A DNA stretch of 64,000 bases, taken from NCBI RefSeq assembly GCF_000316195.1, contig NZ_JH994111.1:1-64000 (forward strand). Direction: 5' to 3'. Below the pieces are notes generated by a model. The model searched no databases, was not told the DNA's origin, and saw only the letters and a program-made list of their open reading frames with translations. This document shows positions 17,542-25,895 of this stretch, piece by piece. Numbering within the stretch: position 1 is the stretch's first letter; the number at the start of each line of letters is the position of its first letter. Source of the stretch: Brachyspira hampsonii 30446 (GTDB taxonomy: Bacteria; Spirochaetota; Brachyspiria; Brachyspirales; Brachyspiraceae). The translations under genes and the position numbers were made by a program.

Positions 17542-17777
17542 ATGTATGAGAATATTCGCTGGAAAATATATCACCCAGAAATATTTTTAAAGAAGCATAC
17601 GCAGCAAAGATTATTAAAAGTCAAGATGAATTTATTGATATGATGCTAAGCCGTAATTTGCTTTCACATACTTATGATTTTATTAAATTTAAGGAAGTTA
17701 TTATCAAGATAGAGAATGATTATTTGAAAATATTAAATGAATTATATAGTTTCTTTTTGGAGAAAATAAATGATTAA
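17542..17777 (+). pseudogene. HEPN-domain protein (MNT partner), internally deleted
   Basis: The C-terminal 68 codons (from 17571) read SPRNIFKEAYAAKIIKSQDE and continue with MMLSRNLLSHTYD. This is the diagnostic RNxxxHxY motif of HEPN 'nucleotidyltransferase substrate-binding' proteins of the HI0074 family. Just upstream, in another frame, ATG at 17542 gives MYENIRWK, the usual N-terminus of the same family. The intervening part, where most of the first helices should be, is missing. The stop is 13 bp before the MNT start, the normal spacing of this pair. The gene is therefore a deletion remnant. Confidence 0.75.
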
Positions 17778-17790
17778 AGGATAAATATTA

Positions 17791-18081
17791 ATGCTTGATG
17801 AAAAGATAAAAGAAGGTATAAGAAATATATGCAGTTCTTATAAAAATATAGAAAAAGTTATACTCTTTGGCTCTAGGGCGATTAATAAAGAAAAATATAA
17901 TTCTGATATAGATTTAGCTTTAGTCGGAGAGTTTGATTTACTTTTTTGCGAAAGATTAAAAGAAGAATTATCAGACCTTCCTACTCTTTTAAAATTCGAT
18001 GTAATTTCCTATAATAATATTGAAAATGATGAATTATTAAATGATATAAAAAATCATGGAAAAGTTATCTATAAAAAATAA
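17791..18081 (+). CDS. MNT-type minimal nucleotidyltransferase
   Basis: A 96-residue protein with the nucleotidyltransferase signature VILFGSRAINKEKYNSDIDL (GS-R-x-DxD). It has the size of MntA antitoxins, which AMPylate and neutralise HEPN RNases. AAGGAT precedes the ATG. Its HEPN partner directly upstream has lost its middle, so this gene may be an orphan antitoxin. A strong stop is followed by 465 bp without a gene. Confidence 0.88.
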   Translation: MLDEKIKEGIRNICSSYKNIEKVILFGSRAINKEKYNSDIDLALVGEFDLLFCERLKEELSDLPTLLKFDVISYNNIENDELLNDIKNHGKVIYKK

Positions 18082-18546
18082 TATACTCGTTTCAAAAGTG
18101 CTTGATAGGATTAAGGATAAAATTCTAAAATAGAATGTTTTATAGTGTATTGTTTTAGTATGTAAATATGTATTCTTCTGACTGCATGCTATACTCATAA
18201 AAGGGTACTTTGTATGTATTAGTCCATTCTTAAATGTAGTCTTACACATTGCCTAGCATGTCCCTTATATACAGTATGCAAAGAATCACTTTATATGCTT
18301 CTCAATGGTAAATAAACTCTTATAAAACTAAATACTATATTTTAAATTACTAAAAATAGTTATATAATACTTTTTAACTAATTATATTATAAAAAATTTG
18401 CTATTATTTATATAATAATTCGCCTATATGATAATTAAAAAAAATTAATTTTTTTATTTTATTTATGCAAAAAATTGTTTTTAATATAAAATAGAATATA
18501 TAATAATCGGTTATATTGTTAATACGAGAAATTTTAAAGGATAAAT
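18082..18546. repeat. gene-free gap with one possible repeat arm
   Basis: No coding signal. GTTTCAAAAGTGCTTGAT at 18089-18106 matches one arm of the element family seen at 25.7, 31.0 and 37.1 kb, followed by AAAATTCTAAAAT. A matching right end is not recognisable, so this is at best a degenerate or solo copy. The last 100 bp hold the upstream region of the MATE gene and are almost pure A+T. Confidence 0.4.
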
Positions 18547-20400
18547 ATGATTAGTTTTTTTAAAAGTCAGTCTACAGAGGCAAGAAGAGATCTGATTCTT
18601 CATGGTCCTATTAGTAATACTTTAATAATGCTTTCTATTCCAACTCTTATAATGAGTATAGTTCAGTCTATGATACCATTGATGGACGGACTTTTTCTTA
18701 ATAATGTTGCTGGTACTGTTATAGCAAGCAGCGTGCATTTTTCAGAGCCTATAATCAATATGATGACAGCATTATCTCAAGGTTTGGGGGTTGCTGCTAT
18801 GGCTATAGTGGGGCAGTATAATGGACTAGGGGACTTTAAAAATGCCAAAAGAATATCCACACAAATAGTTGTTATAGGGGTAATGTTTGGAATTGCTATG
18901 GGGCCTACTCTATATGTTGTAAGTATATTAGTGTCAATGAATCTTTTGCCTAATATTAAAGAGAATGTATTTACCTATTTATCTTTATATAGTTTTGTTA
19001 TGCCTATGACATTTTTAGCTGCTCTATATAATGGTATAAAAAACGCTAATGGTAAACCTGAAGCTACTCTTATAAGAAGTATAATACTTCTTCTTTTGAA
19101 AATATTATTTAATTTTATATATGTTTATTTACTTCATTTGGGCATAGTAGGAAGTGTATTGGCTTCCTTTTCCACTTATGCTATTGTAACAGTTTGGATG
19201 TATTATGATTTATTCATAAAAAAAAGCGATGATAAATTATCTTTAAAAGAATTTAAATTTGACTCTACAGTATTGAAGGAGCTTATGATTATAGGTATTC
19301 CTTCTATGCTCAATACATTTTTAACTAATTTAGGATTCTTTCTTATCAATACGGAGGTTGAAAAATATGGTGCTTCTGTATTAAACGGGCAGGGTATATC
19401 TAATAATATAGTTAATATATGCTTTAATTTTACAGCTGCTTTTGGTTCTGCTGTTACTACAATGGTTAGTATGAATATAGGTGCTAAATATAATGATAAA
19501 GCTAAGAAATCATGTTATACAGGAATCATAATGTCAGTTATTACATCCATTGTTCTTATAGCTATTATCATACCTCTTACGCCTCATCTTACTATACTTT
19601 TTACTAGGCAGGCTGAGGACTTATATGTGGCTAATGGATCTCTTCCTATATTTGCTTTTGGTGTATTGGGATTTGGAGTGGCTATGGTTTCTCAGGGTGC
19701 TTTGATTGGACTTGGAAGAACTAGAATACCTCTTATAATAAGCATACTTAGAATATGGCTTTTGAGATTTATATTTATTCTTTTAACAAGCAAATATTTA
19801 TCATATTGGTCAGTATTTTGGGGCAATTTATTTTCAAACACTATGGCTGGAGTAATAGCACTATTAGTAATATTAAGAGTTCCTTGGGTTTCTGTTATTA
19901 ATTTGAAAACACAAAACAGCCTTGTTTTAAGGACAAGATTATTTGTAGATGCTCTAGGTGCTAGATTATTTCCTAAAAATATTGGTAAGAGAAAAGATTA
20001 TGTTCAGAAGATGAGAGATAAATTGAGTAAAATAAAAGATCCTGTTAAACTTGTTTTATTTAGAGAGAAAGAACTTGAAAAGATAGAGAGGATGCAGGAG
20101 AAGGAAGAGAGAGAAAAACAAAGAGAAGAAAAGAGAAAATTAGAAAGGGCAGAATGGAAAATGCAGCTTGAAGAGATGAAAGAATTGAGAGATAAGAAAA
20201 ATCGAGAACGCAGAGAATATAATGAAAATAGGAAAAAAGAGAAAGAAGCTAAAAAATTACAAATGAAACAGGAAGTACAGGCTAGAAGAGAAGCAAGATA
20301 TAAATTAAGAGAGGAGAAAAAATTAGAAAGTCAAAAGCGTAAGGAAGAGAGAATGAATTTAAGAAATAAAAATACAAAAAATAATAAGCCGAGAGAATAA
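18547..20400 (+). CDS. MATE-family efflux transporter with long charged C-terminal tail
   Basis: 617 residues. The first ~445 form the 12-helix MATE fold (IPTLIMSIVQSMIPLMDGLF, ALSQGLGVAAMAIVGQYNG and a second half from about 235), exporting drugs or metabolites in exchange for Na+ or H+. After residue ~450 a tail of about 165 residues follows. Its last ~120 are almost only Lys, Arg, Glu and Gln (KEEREKQREEKRKLERAEW), predicted to form a long charged coiled coil in the cytoplasm. MATE proteins usually end near 450 residues. AGGA lies 5 nt before the ATG; ispD follows after 5 bp. Confidence 0.88.
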   Translation: MISFFKSQSTEARRDLILHGPISNTLIMLSIPTLIMSIVQSMIPLMDGLFLNNVAGTVIASSVHFSEPIINMMTALSQGLGVAAMAIVGQYNGLGDFKNAKRISTQIVVIGVMFGIAMGPTLYVVSILVSMNLLPNIKENVFTYLSLYSFVMPMTFLAALYNGIKNANGKPEATLIRSIILLLLKILFNFIYVYLLHLGIVGSVLASFSTYAIVTVWMYYDLFIKKSDDKLSLKEFKFDSTVLKELMIIGIPSMLNTFLTNLGFFLINTEVEKYGASVLNGQGISNNIVNICFNFTAAFGSAVTTMVSMNIGAKYNDKAKKSCYTGIIMSVITSIVLIAIIIPLTPHLTILFTRQAEDLYVANGSLPIFAFGVLGFGVAMVSQGALIGLGRTRIPLIISILRIWLLRFIFILLTSKYLSYWSVFWGNLFSNTMAGVIALLVILRVPWVSVINLKTQNSLVLRTRLFVDALGARLFPKNIGKRKDYVQKMRDKLSKIKDPVKLVLFREKELEKIERMQEKEEREKQREEKRKLERAEWKMQLEEMKELRDKKNRERREYNENRKKEKEAKKLQMKQEVQARREARYKLREEKKLESQKRKEERMNLRNKNTKNNKPRE

Positions 20401-20405
20401 ATTTT

Positions 20406-21116
20406 ATGAATAATACAACTTTAGTAATATTAATAGCAGGAAGTTCTAAAAGATTTGCAGGTAAAGTAAAAAAGCAATTTATAAAAGTTGATAATAAGCC
20501 TATATTTATTCATACTCTTATAAATATGCTTAAATTTAATTTTAATAATATTGTTTTAGTGAGTGCTGAAGAAGAGATAAAAAATATAAAAAAATATATT
20601 GAAAAAGAAGCTCTTATAAAAGAAAAAATAAGGAAAAATATTCATTATATAAAAGGCGGAAGTGAGAGGGTGTATTCAGTATATAATGCTATGAGGTTTC
20701 TAAATGAACATAGAGAAGATATTAAAACCGATTATGTATTCATTCATGATGGGGTAAGACCTTTAGTGAAAAAAAAGGAAATTATGCAGTTATATGAATA
20801 TGTTGTAAAGTATGATGCTGCTATATTGGCTTCTAAGGTTGTAGATACGATAAAAAAGGTTAATGAAGATAAAACTATAATAGATACTATTGACAGAACC
20901 TATCTTTATAGGGCAGCCACTCCTCAGGGTTTTAAATTTGATAATTACATGTATGCAATTGAAAAGTATATTAATGATAAAAATGCTGTTTTAGTTACAG
21001 ATGATGCTGAAATATATAGTAAATATTTTGGAGATGTAAAGATATATGAATGTTCTTCTGATAATATAAAGATAACCAGCAGAGAAGATTTAGATATTTT
21101 TATAAAATTAAGATAA
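20406..21116 (+). CDS. ispD: 2-C-methyl-D-erythritol 4-phosphate cytidylyltransferase
   Basis: A 236-residue enzyme of the MEP isoprenoid pathway, joining CTP and MEP to CDP-ME. The N-terminal nucleotide loop is LIAGSSKRFAGKVKKQF, a variant of the usual AAGxGxRMG...KQ; the catalytic Arg and Lys are kept. FIHDGVRPLV, VVDTIKK, RAATPQGFKFD and VTDDAEIYS follow in the expected order. It sits 5 bp after the MATE gene, so the two are co-transcribed. Confidence 0.9.
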   Translation: MNNTTLVILIAGSSKRFAGKVKKQFIKVDNKPIFIHTLINMLKFNFNNIVLVSAEEEIKNIKKYIEKEALIKEKIRKNIHYIKGGSERVYSVYNAMRFLNEHREDIKTDYVFIHDGVRPLVKKKEIMQLYEYVVKYDAAILASKVVDTIKKVNEDKTIIDTIDRTYLYRAATPQGFKFDNYMYAIEKYINDKNAVLVTDDAEIYSKYFGDVKIYECSSDNIKITSREDLDIFIKLR

Positions 21117-21191
21117 AATCATATTAATTATTTGCTTTTTTTTTTATTCAATGATAAAATTTTGATAATAAGTTATTAGGGGCGGTATATT

Positions 21192-21740
21192 TTGAAGTGC
21201 AATATATGTGGTAAAGAAAAAGCTGTATTATACATTCAAGAAATAATCGGTAATGAAAGAAAAGAAATTTCTATATGCAAAGAATGTGAAATAAACGGCA
21301 ATATTATAGAAAAATGTTTGGAATTGGAATTTAATAATATTGATACCATATTTCCGAATTATAAATCATTGCCTTCAAAAAAGAAAAAGAAGAAAACTCC
21401 TAATTCTAATAAAATATGCAAAGTTTGCGGATACTCCTTAGATAATTTTATAAAAACAGGCATAGTATCATGTCCTAAATGCTATGAATATTTTAAATCA
21501 GAACTTAGCAGGCATATTAAAAAAATACATAGAGAAAATAAACATATAGGAAAAATATCCAGCAGAAATTTAACTAATAAAGATATAGAATCCAAAATTA
21601 ATAAATACAGAGAAGAAATAGAACTTCTTATAAAAATAGAAAAATATGAAGAAGCTGCTTTGATAAGAGATAAATTAGAACATTTGAAAAAAGATTTAAT
21701 ATCTAAAAAAACTAAGAGCGAAAAAAAAGATGTCCGTTAA
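21192..21740 (+). CDS. mcsA: McsA-like zinc-finger protein with UVR motif
   Basis: A 182-residue protein. An N-terminal zinc finger (MKCNICGKEKA, later ICKECE) and a second CxxC pair (CKVCGYSLDNF, CPKCYEYF) are followed by a C-terminal UvrB/UvrC motif (EKYEEAALIRDKLEHL). This is the McsA architecture, the activator of the McsB protein-arginine kinase and a ClpC adaptor. The start codon is TTG: AGGGG lies 9 nt upstream and MKCNICG is the natural N-terminus. It overlaps the next gene by 11 bp. Confidence 0.85.
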   Translation: MKCNICGKEKAVLYIQEIIGNERKEISICKECEINGNIIEKCLELEFNNIDTIFPNYKSLPSKKKKKKTPNSNKICKVCGYSLDNFIKTGIVSCPKCYEYFKSELSRHIKKIHRENKHIGKISSRNLTNKDIESKINKYREEIELLIKIEKYEEAALIRDKLEHLKKDLISKKTKSEKKDVR

Positions 21741-22737
21741 TAATACAGCAAATTGGATATATAAAAAAGGTGAAGATGATAATATAGTATTATATTCTAA
21801 AATTTCCATTTACAGAAATGTAGACGGTATTAGATTCTTTCATAATATGGATAAAGAAGATTTTAAAAATACAGAAAATATTTTAAAATCTAATATAGAA
21901 AAATTAAATCTTAATTTATCATATAAAAAACTTATTGAACTTCCTTCTATTGATATTAGAATGCTTATAGAAAATCTTACTATACCCAGCAATAAGAATA
22001 TAGTGAATGCTTCATTATTTACAAATGAAGATGAAGATATATCTTTACTAATAAATTCTAATGAACATTTAGAAATTCAAACTATATCAAGAGGTTTAGA
22101 ATTAGAGAGCTGTTTTAATAAAGCCTATGAAATAGAAAGCATTTTAGATCAGCAAATAGATTTTGCTTATGATAAGAAATTCGGCTTTCTTACAAGTTCT
22201 CCGAATATAATAGGTACGGCTATGATGGCTGAAGTTTGTATTGCCGTTCCTTGTCTTACTTGGAAAACTTCTGATAATATAGATTATATAATTAGCGAAT
22301 GCAATAAAAAGGGATTAGAAGTAAATGTGAAAAACGGACTGCTTAATATAAGAAATAATATTATGATAGGAGTGACCGAAAAGTTTATACTTGACACTAT
22401 TATAGAAAAAGTTAAAGAGATATCTGAAAAAGAAAAGAAAATAAGAAATAGAATAAAAAAACTAGACAGGGTAAAAGCTGAAGATAGAATATACAGAAGC
22501 AATGCTATATTATTATCAGCAAGAAGTTTAAAATATAGAGAACTTATTAATTATAGCTTATGGCTTAGGTTGGGTATTTATTATGAGATTATTGATAATA
22601 TAAGTTTGGATACTATATATTATATGGCTTTTGTTGGAAAGAATGCCCATTTAAAGCATCTATATGAAAAAAGCAGTTATTATAGAAATGTTGATGAGAT
22701 AAGGGCTAATGTTGTAAGAGATATATTAAAACAGTAG
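21730..22737 (+). CDS. McsB-like protein, active site degenerate
   Basis: A 335-residue member of the guanidino-kinase family. Anchors to McsB are SRGLELESCFNKAYEIE, FGFLTSSPN, EDRIYRSNAILLSARS and LWLRLGIYYEI. Residues needed for arginine phosphorylation in McsB are lost. STRIRLARN has become YSKISIYRN, NEEDHIRIQ has become NSNEHLEIQ, TSCPTNVGTGLRAS has become TSSPNIIGTAMMAE, and the GEGSEA loop is gone. A regulatory pseudo-kinase is likely. It overlaps mcsA by 11 bp and therefore keeps the normal mcsA-mcsB pairing. Confidence 0.82.
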   Translation: MSVNNTANWIYKKGEDDNIVLYSKISIYRNVDGIRFFHNMDKEDFKNTENILKSNIEKLNLNLSYKKLIELPSIDIRMLIENLTIPSNKNIVNASLFTNEDEDISLLINSNEHLEIQTISRGLELESCFNKAYEIESILDQQIDFAYDKKFGFLTSSPNIIGTAMMAEVCIAVPCLTWKTSDNIDYIISECNKKGLEVNVKNGLLNIRNNIMIGVTEKFILDTIIEKVKEISEKEKKIRNRIKKLDRVKAEDRIYRSNAILLSARSLKYRELINYSLWLRLGIYYEIIDNISLDTIYYMAFVGKNAHLKHLYEKSSYYRNVDEIRANVVRDILKQ

Positions 22738-22740
22738 ATA

Positions 22741-23229
22741 CTATTTTATAAAATTTATTTCCACATTGTATTTAAATTGAAAGTTCATACCATAAACATT
22801 AAAGGTTAGTATTATATCAGCATTGCATTTATAACTTTCTGTCATTATAGCATCAAGGGCGGTTTGAAATAAATCCATATACTTTACTTTAGACTTCATA
22901 TTCATTTCTCTGGAATCATTGGCTGGAATTCTTATAATGTCTGATTCTTCAGATGATTGTGAGTTTGCAAATACATCGCCTGAAGAATTAATAAGATTTA
23001 TTTCAAGTTTTTCTATTGGAAGCTCAAATGGTAAATTATTTTTTATTTCAAGCAATGTATTTAATGTAATATCTGATAAAGTAATATTATATATAGATGC
23101 AGATTTTACAGTTATATCAGGTTTATATTTTTCTATATATTCCCTTGTAATTTTATCAGCCTCTGACTTTACTTTAGAGCATGATAGAACTGTAATTAAC
23201 AATAAAATTGATATTTTAATTAATTTCAT
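22741..23229 (-). CDS. LEA-2-like lipoprotein, copy A
   Basis: A 162-residue protein with a lipoprotein signal (MKLIKISILLLITVLSC) followed by one LEA14/WHy-type beta-sandwich: SIYNITLSDITLNTLLEIKN, then LPIEKLEINLINSSG and NDSREMNMKSKVKY. The family is linked to stress tolerance in plants and bacteria, but its bacterial role is unclear. The ATG overlaps the stop codon of the upstream paralogue (TAATG), indicating translational coupling. It converges with the mcsB-like gene, 3 bp away. Confidence 0.72.
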   Translation of the reverse strand: MKLIKISILLLITVLSCSKVKSEADKITREYIEKYKPDITVKSASIYNITLSDITLNTLLEIKNNLPFELPIEKLEINLINSSGDVFANSQSSEESDIIRIPANDSREMNMKSKVKYMDLFQTALDAIMTESYKCNADIILTFNVYGMNFQFKYNVEINFIK

Positions 23230-23720
23230 TATTCTTTAAATGTTAACTCTTTAGTATAAGGGAATTCAAATTGCATTCCGTATATAGTAAATGTTAAAGT
23301 TATTTTAGCATCGCATTTAAAAGATTTTGATTTTATAGCATCAAAAGCTGTTGTAAATACATCTACATATTTTGCTTTAAAATCTAAATTAATATCTTTT
23401 GCCTGATTTGCCGGTATCTTTAATGTTTCTACAGAATTAGCTGTTGCAAAAGTTTTTCCTGAAGTATTAATAAGATCTATTTGAACTTTATCAATAGGAA
23501 CTTCAAAATCTAGATTATTCTTTATTTCAAAAAGAGTAGTTAAAGTGATATCCTGTAATGTTATGCTTGATATTGAGGCATTTTTAGCTTTTATATCAGG
23601 TTTATGTTCTTCTATATAGCTTCTTGTGATTTCTTTTGCTGATGATTTTAGGGTTTCACATGAGTACAATACAAATAGCATTGATAATATTGAGATTATA
23701 GCAGTTATTTTCTTAATCAT
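23229..23720 (-). CDS. LEA-2-like lipoprotein, copy B
   Basis: A 163-residue paralogue of copy A with lipoprotein signal (MIKKITAIISILSMLFVLYSC) and the same core (ITRSYIEEHKPDIKAKNAS, ITLQDITLTTLFEIKN, VPIDKVQIDLINTSGK). AAAGG lies before the ATG. First of the two coupled genes. The two proteins probably sit side by side in the membrane; no catalytic motif is expected in this fold. Confidence 0.72.
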   Translation of the reverse strand: MIKKITAIISILSMLFVLYSCETLKSSAKEITRSYIEEHKPDIKAKNASISSITLQDITLTTLFEIKNNLDFEVPIDKVQIDLINTSGKTFATANSVETLKIPANQAKDINLDFKAKYVDVFTTAFDAIKSKSFKCDAKITLTFTIYGMQFEFPYTKELTFKE

Positions 23721-23793
23721 AAATCATACCTTTTTTATTTAATACATATTTATATAACAAATACAACTAAAAATAGTGATATGTAGTAGTTTA

Positions 23794-24207
23794 TTATTGA
23801 TGATATAAATGTTTTATAATATTAAGTATATCAATATTATGTTCATAATTTTTTAAATTTATTGGTATTATAGAGAACATGTTTAATTTACCGGTTATTA
23901 CATGAATTTTAAATATTGATTTTTTTAAATTAAAAAAGTTATTTATTAAATTTGAAAATTCTTTATTATATAAAATAAGATTAAAAGTAATATCTTTAGT
24001 TTCTTTTGATTTTACTGATATATCATCGCATTCTATATAAGCGAATTTTTCATTTAGGCAATTAATGAGATTAAGCTTTAAATTTTCAAATTTTATTTTT
24101 ATAGGGTAATTATTTTTTACATTTAATGTTATTTGAAAGTATGTACTGTCCCATTCAAATTTTTGCAGAATAATATTTTTAATATTAATATCAACATGTA
24201 ATTTCAT
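23794..24207 (-). CDS. LEA-2-like protein without signal peptide
   Basis: A 137-residue, divergent third member: IKNIILQKFEWDSTYFQITL, NVKNNYPIKIKFENLKLNLIN, then SKETKDITFNLILY. It follows the same strand order as copies A and B but lacks the signal sequence, so it may be cytosolic or a shortened gene. No clear ribosome binding site is seen. A strong hairpin lies just upstream. Confidence 0.6.
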   Translation of the reverse strand: MKLHVDINIKNIILQKFEWDSTYFQITLNVKNNYPIKIKFENLKLNLINCLNEKFAYIECDDISVKSKETKDITFNLILYNKEFSNLINNFFNLKKSIFKIHVITGKLNMFSIIPINLKNYEHNIDILNIIKHLYHQ

Positions 24208-24230
24208 TGTTATAATAGATATAGCATTAT

Positions 24231-24266
24231 AAAAAAGTTACAATCTGATACAGATTGTAACTTTTT
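24231..24266 (-). terminator. terminator after NfnA-like gene
   Basis: AAAAAGTTACAATCTG and CAGATTGTAACTTTTT form a perfect 16-bp stem with a 3-nt loop. It lies 12 bp after the stop codon of the minus-strand flavoprotein gene. Confidence 0.88.
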
Positions 24267-24277
24267 ATAATTAAATA

Positions 24278-25105
24278 TTAATTAGCTAATTTTAAATTGC
24301 ATTCATGCTCTTCTTTTTTGTACATAGCCTGTCTTTTCATAAGAAGATCAAAATCAATTAAATGACCGTCAAATTCAGGTCCTTCAACGCATGCAAATTT
24401 AGTTTCATTTCCCACTTTTACTCTGCAGCATCCGCACATTCCTGTACCATCTATCATAATAGGGTTTAAGCTGACAACTGTAGGAAGATTATATTTTTTT
24501 GTAAGCAAAGAAACAAATTTCATCATAATAGCAGGACCTATAGCTACAACTTCTGAAATTTTTTCTCCTCTTTCATATATTCTAGTAATCATGTCGGTTA
24601 CAAGACCTTTTTCCCCATAACTTCCATTATCAGTACAGATAAGAACTTCATCAGATATTTTTTTCATCATGTCTTCCATAATGATAAGTGATTTATCTCT
24701 TGCCCCTAATATAGAAATAACTTTGTTTCCGGCTTTATGATGTGCTTCCATGATAGGATGCAAAGGAGCAATACCAACTCCTCCTCCTACACCTAAAACT
24801 ATTCCGTCTTTTTTTTCTATATGAGTAGGCTGACCTAAAGGACCTATAATATCCATTATTTCATCACCAACTTGAAGCTCCATAAGTTTAGCAGTAGAAT
24901 ATCCTATACTTTGAGTAACTATAGTAATAGTACCAGCTTCTGCATCAGCATCAGCTATAGTTAGCGGTATTCTTTCACCTTTTTCATCTAGTCTGAATAT
25001 TATAAAATTACCTGCTTTACGATGTTTAGCTATATCTGGGGCTACTACTTTCATCATAAAAACTTTTTCCGACCATTGTTCTCTAGCGACTATCTTATAG
25101 CCCAT
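24278..25105 (-). CDS. NfnA-like FAD/NAD-binding [2Fe-2S] subunit
   Basis: A 275-residue protein of the small subunit group of NADH-dependent ferredoxin:NADP oxidoreductase / sulfide dehydrogenase. FAD-binding barrel: FIIFRLDEKGERIPLTIAD. NAD-binding: VLGVGGGVGIAPLHPI. A C-terminal [2Fe-2S] site: DGTGMCGCCRVKVG then FACVEGPEFDG. Such subunits normally pair with a GltD-like large subunit encoded next door. None is present here: rplS is upstream and LEA-2 genes are downstream. AGGAG lies before the ATG; the gene is 36 bp after rplS. Confidence 0.85.
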   Translation of the reverse strand: MGYKIVAREQWSEKVFMMKVVAPDIAKHRKAGNFIIFRLDEKGERIPLTIADADAEAGTITIVTQSIGYSTAKLMELQVGDEIMDIIGPLGQPTHIEKKDGIVLGVGGGVGIAPLHPIMEAHHKAGNKVISILGARDKSLIIMEDMMKKISDEVLICTDNGSYGEKGLVTDMITRIYERGEKISEVVAIGPAIMMKFVSLLTKKYNLPTVVSLNPIMIDGTGMCGCCRVKVGNETKFACVEGPEFDGHLIDFDLLMKRQAMYKKEEHECNLKLAN

Positions 25106-25141
25106 AAAATTCTCCTTAAAATAACAAAATTGTAAATAATA

Positions 25142-25552
25142 TTATTCTGCTGCTTTATTTTCTTCGGCAATGTTTTTTACTAAATCTGAATGTTTAGGGA
25201 TTTTTACACCTAATCTTTCTACTAAGCGAGCTTTTTTACCAACTTTGTTTCTAAGGTAGTAAAGTTTAGCTCTTCTTACTTTAGCTTTTCTTATGATATC
25301 AACATGATCTATTCTAGGAGAATTCAATAAGAATATTCTTTCAACACCCACGCCGTAAGATATTTTTCTAACAATAAAACTTTTATTAATTCCTTTTCCG
25401 CGAATAGAAATAACAGTACCTTCATAAGCCTGTAATCTTTCTCTATCGCCTTCAATAATTTTTACCCATACTTTTAATGTATCACCTATTTCAAAAGGAA
25501 GTATGGCTTCTTTTTTATATTTTGCTTCTACTAATCTTATCTGTTGATCCAT
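25142..25552 (-). CDS. rplS: 50S ribosomal protein L19
   Basis: 136 residues, slightly longer than the usual ~115. Shows the L19 hallmarks [36 protein letters not shown] and [20 protein letters not shown], then [21 protein letters not shown]19 sits at the interface of the subunits. AGGAG lies before the ATG. It stands apart from rpsP-rimM-trmD, its common neighbours in other bacteria, and is followed by the NfnA-like gene. A promoter lies at 25652-25680. Confidence 0.97.
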   Translation of the reverse strand: MDQQIRLVEAKYKKEAILPFEIGDTLKVWVKIIEGDRERLQAYEGTVISIRGKGINKSFIVRKISYGVGVERIFLLNSPRIDHVDIIRKAKVRRAKLYYLRNKVGKKARLVERLGVKIPKHSDLVKNIAEENKAAE

Positions 25553-25651
25553 TTGTAATATCTCCTAATTAATTTTATTTATATTAATGTTATTTAATTT
25601 CATAAAGAATCTAAAATAAACAAATATAACATTATAGAATATAGTTGCAAT

Positions 25652-25680
25652 ATTCTATCATAATATGTTAATTTTATCAA
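25652..25680 (-). promoter_or_regulatory. sigma70-type promoter of rplS
   Basis: TTGATA (25675-25680) and TAGAAT (25652-25657) on the minus strand, spacer 17 bp, 100 bp before the rplS start. Confidence 0.6.
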
Positions 25681-25708
25681 GTAAAATTCCAAAATAAATT
25701 TTAATAAT

Positions 25709-25892
25709 ATTCTTGTTAAAAGTGCATGGCAAACAATTTTAGGATTGATTTATTTTGCTATAAATGTTTTATATGTTGTGCAAATTGTATCTATATTATA
25801 AAAATGCAGCATTTCACAAACCTAATGCACATAAAACAACGCAGCTATATACTTCAAAAATTAATAAATAAAATTAGTTTTGAAACAGCCTA
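25709..25892. repeat. TIR-type intergenic element (GTTTCAAAA family)
   Basis: The right end AAAATTAGTTTTGAAAC (25870-25886) matches the left end of the copy at 37049 in reverse complement, and the left end GTTAAAAGTGC resembles the arm GTTTCAAAAGTGC seen at 18089. About 180 bp, no gene. It fills most of the 343-bp gap between rplS and the LacI-type gene. Confidence 0.5.
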
Positions 25893-25895
25893 ATA

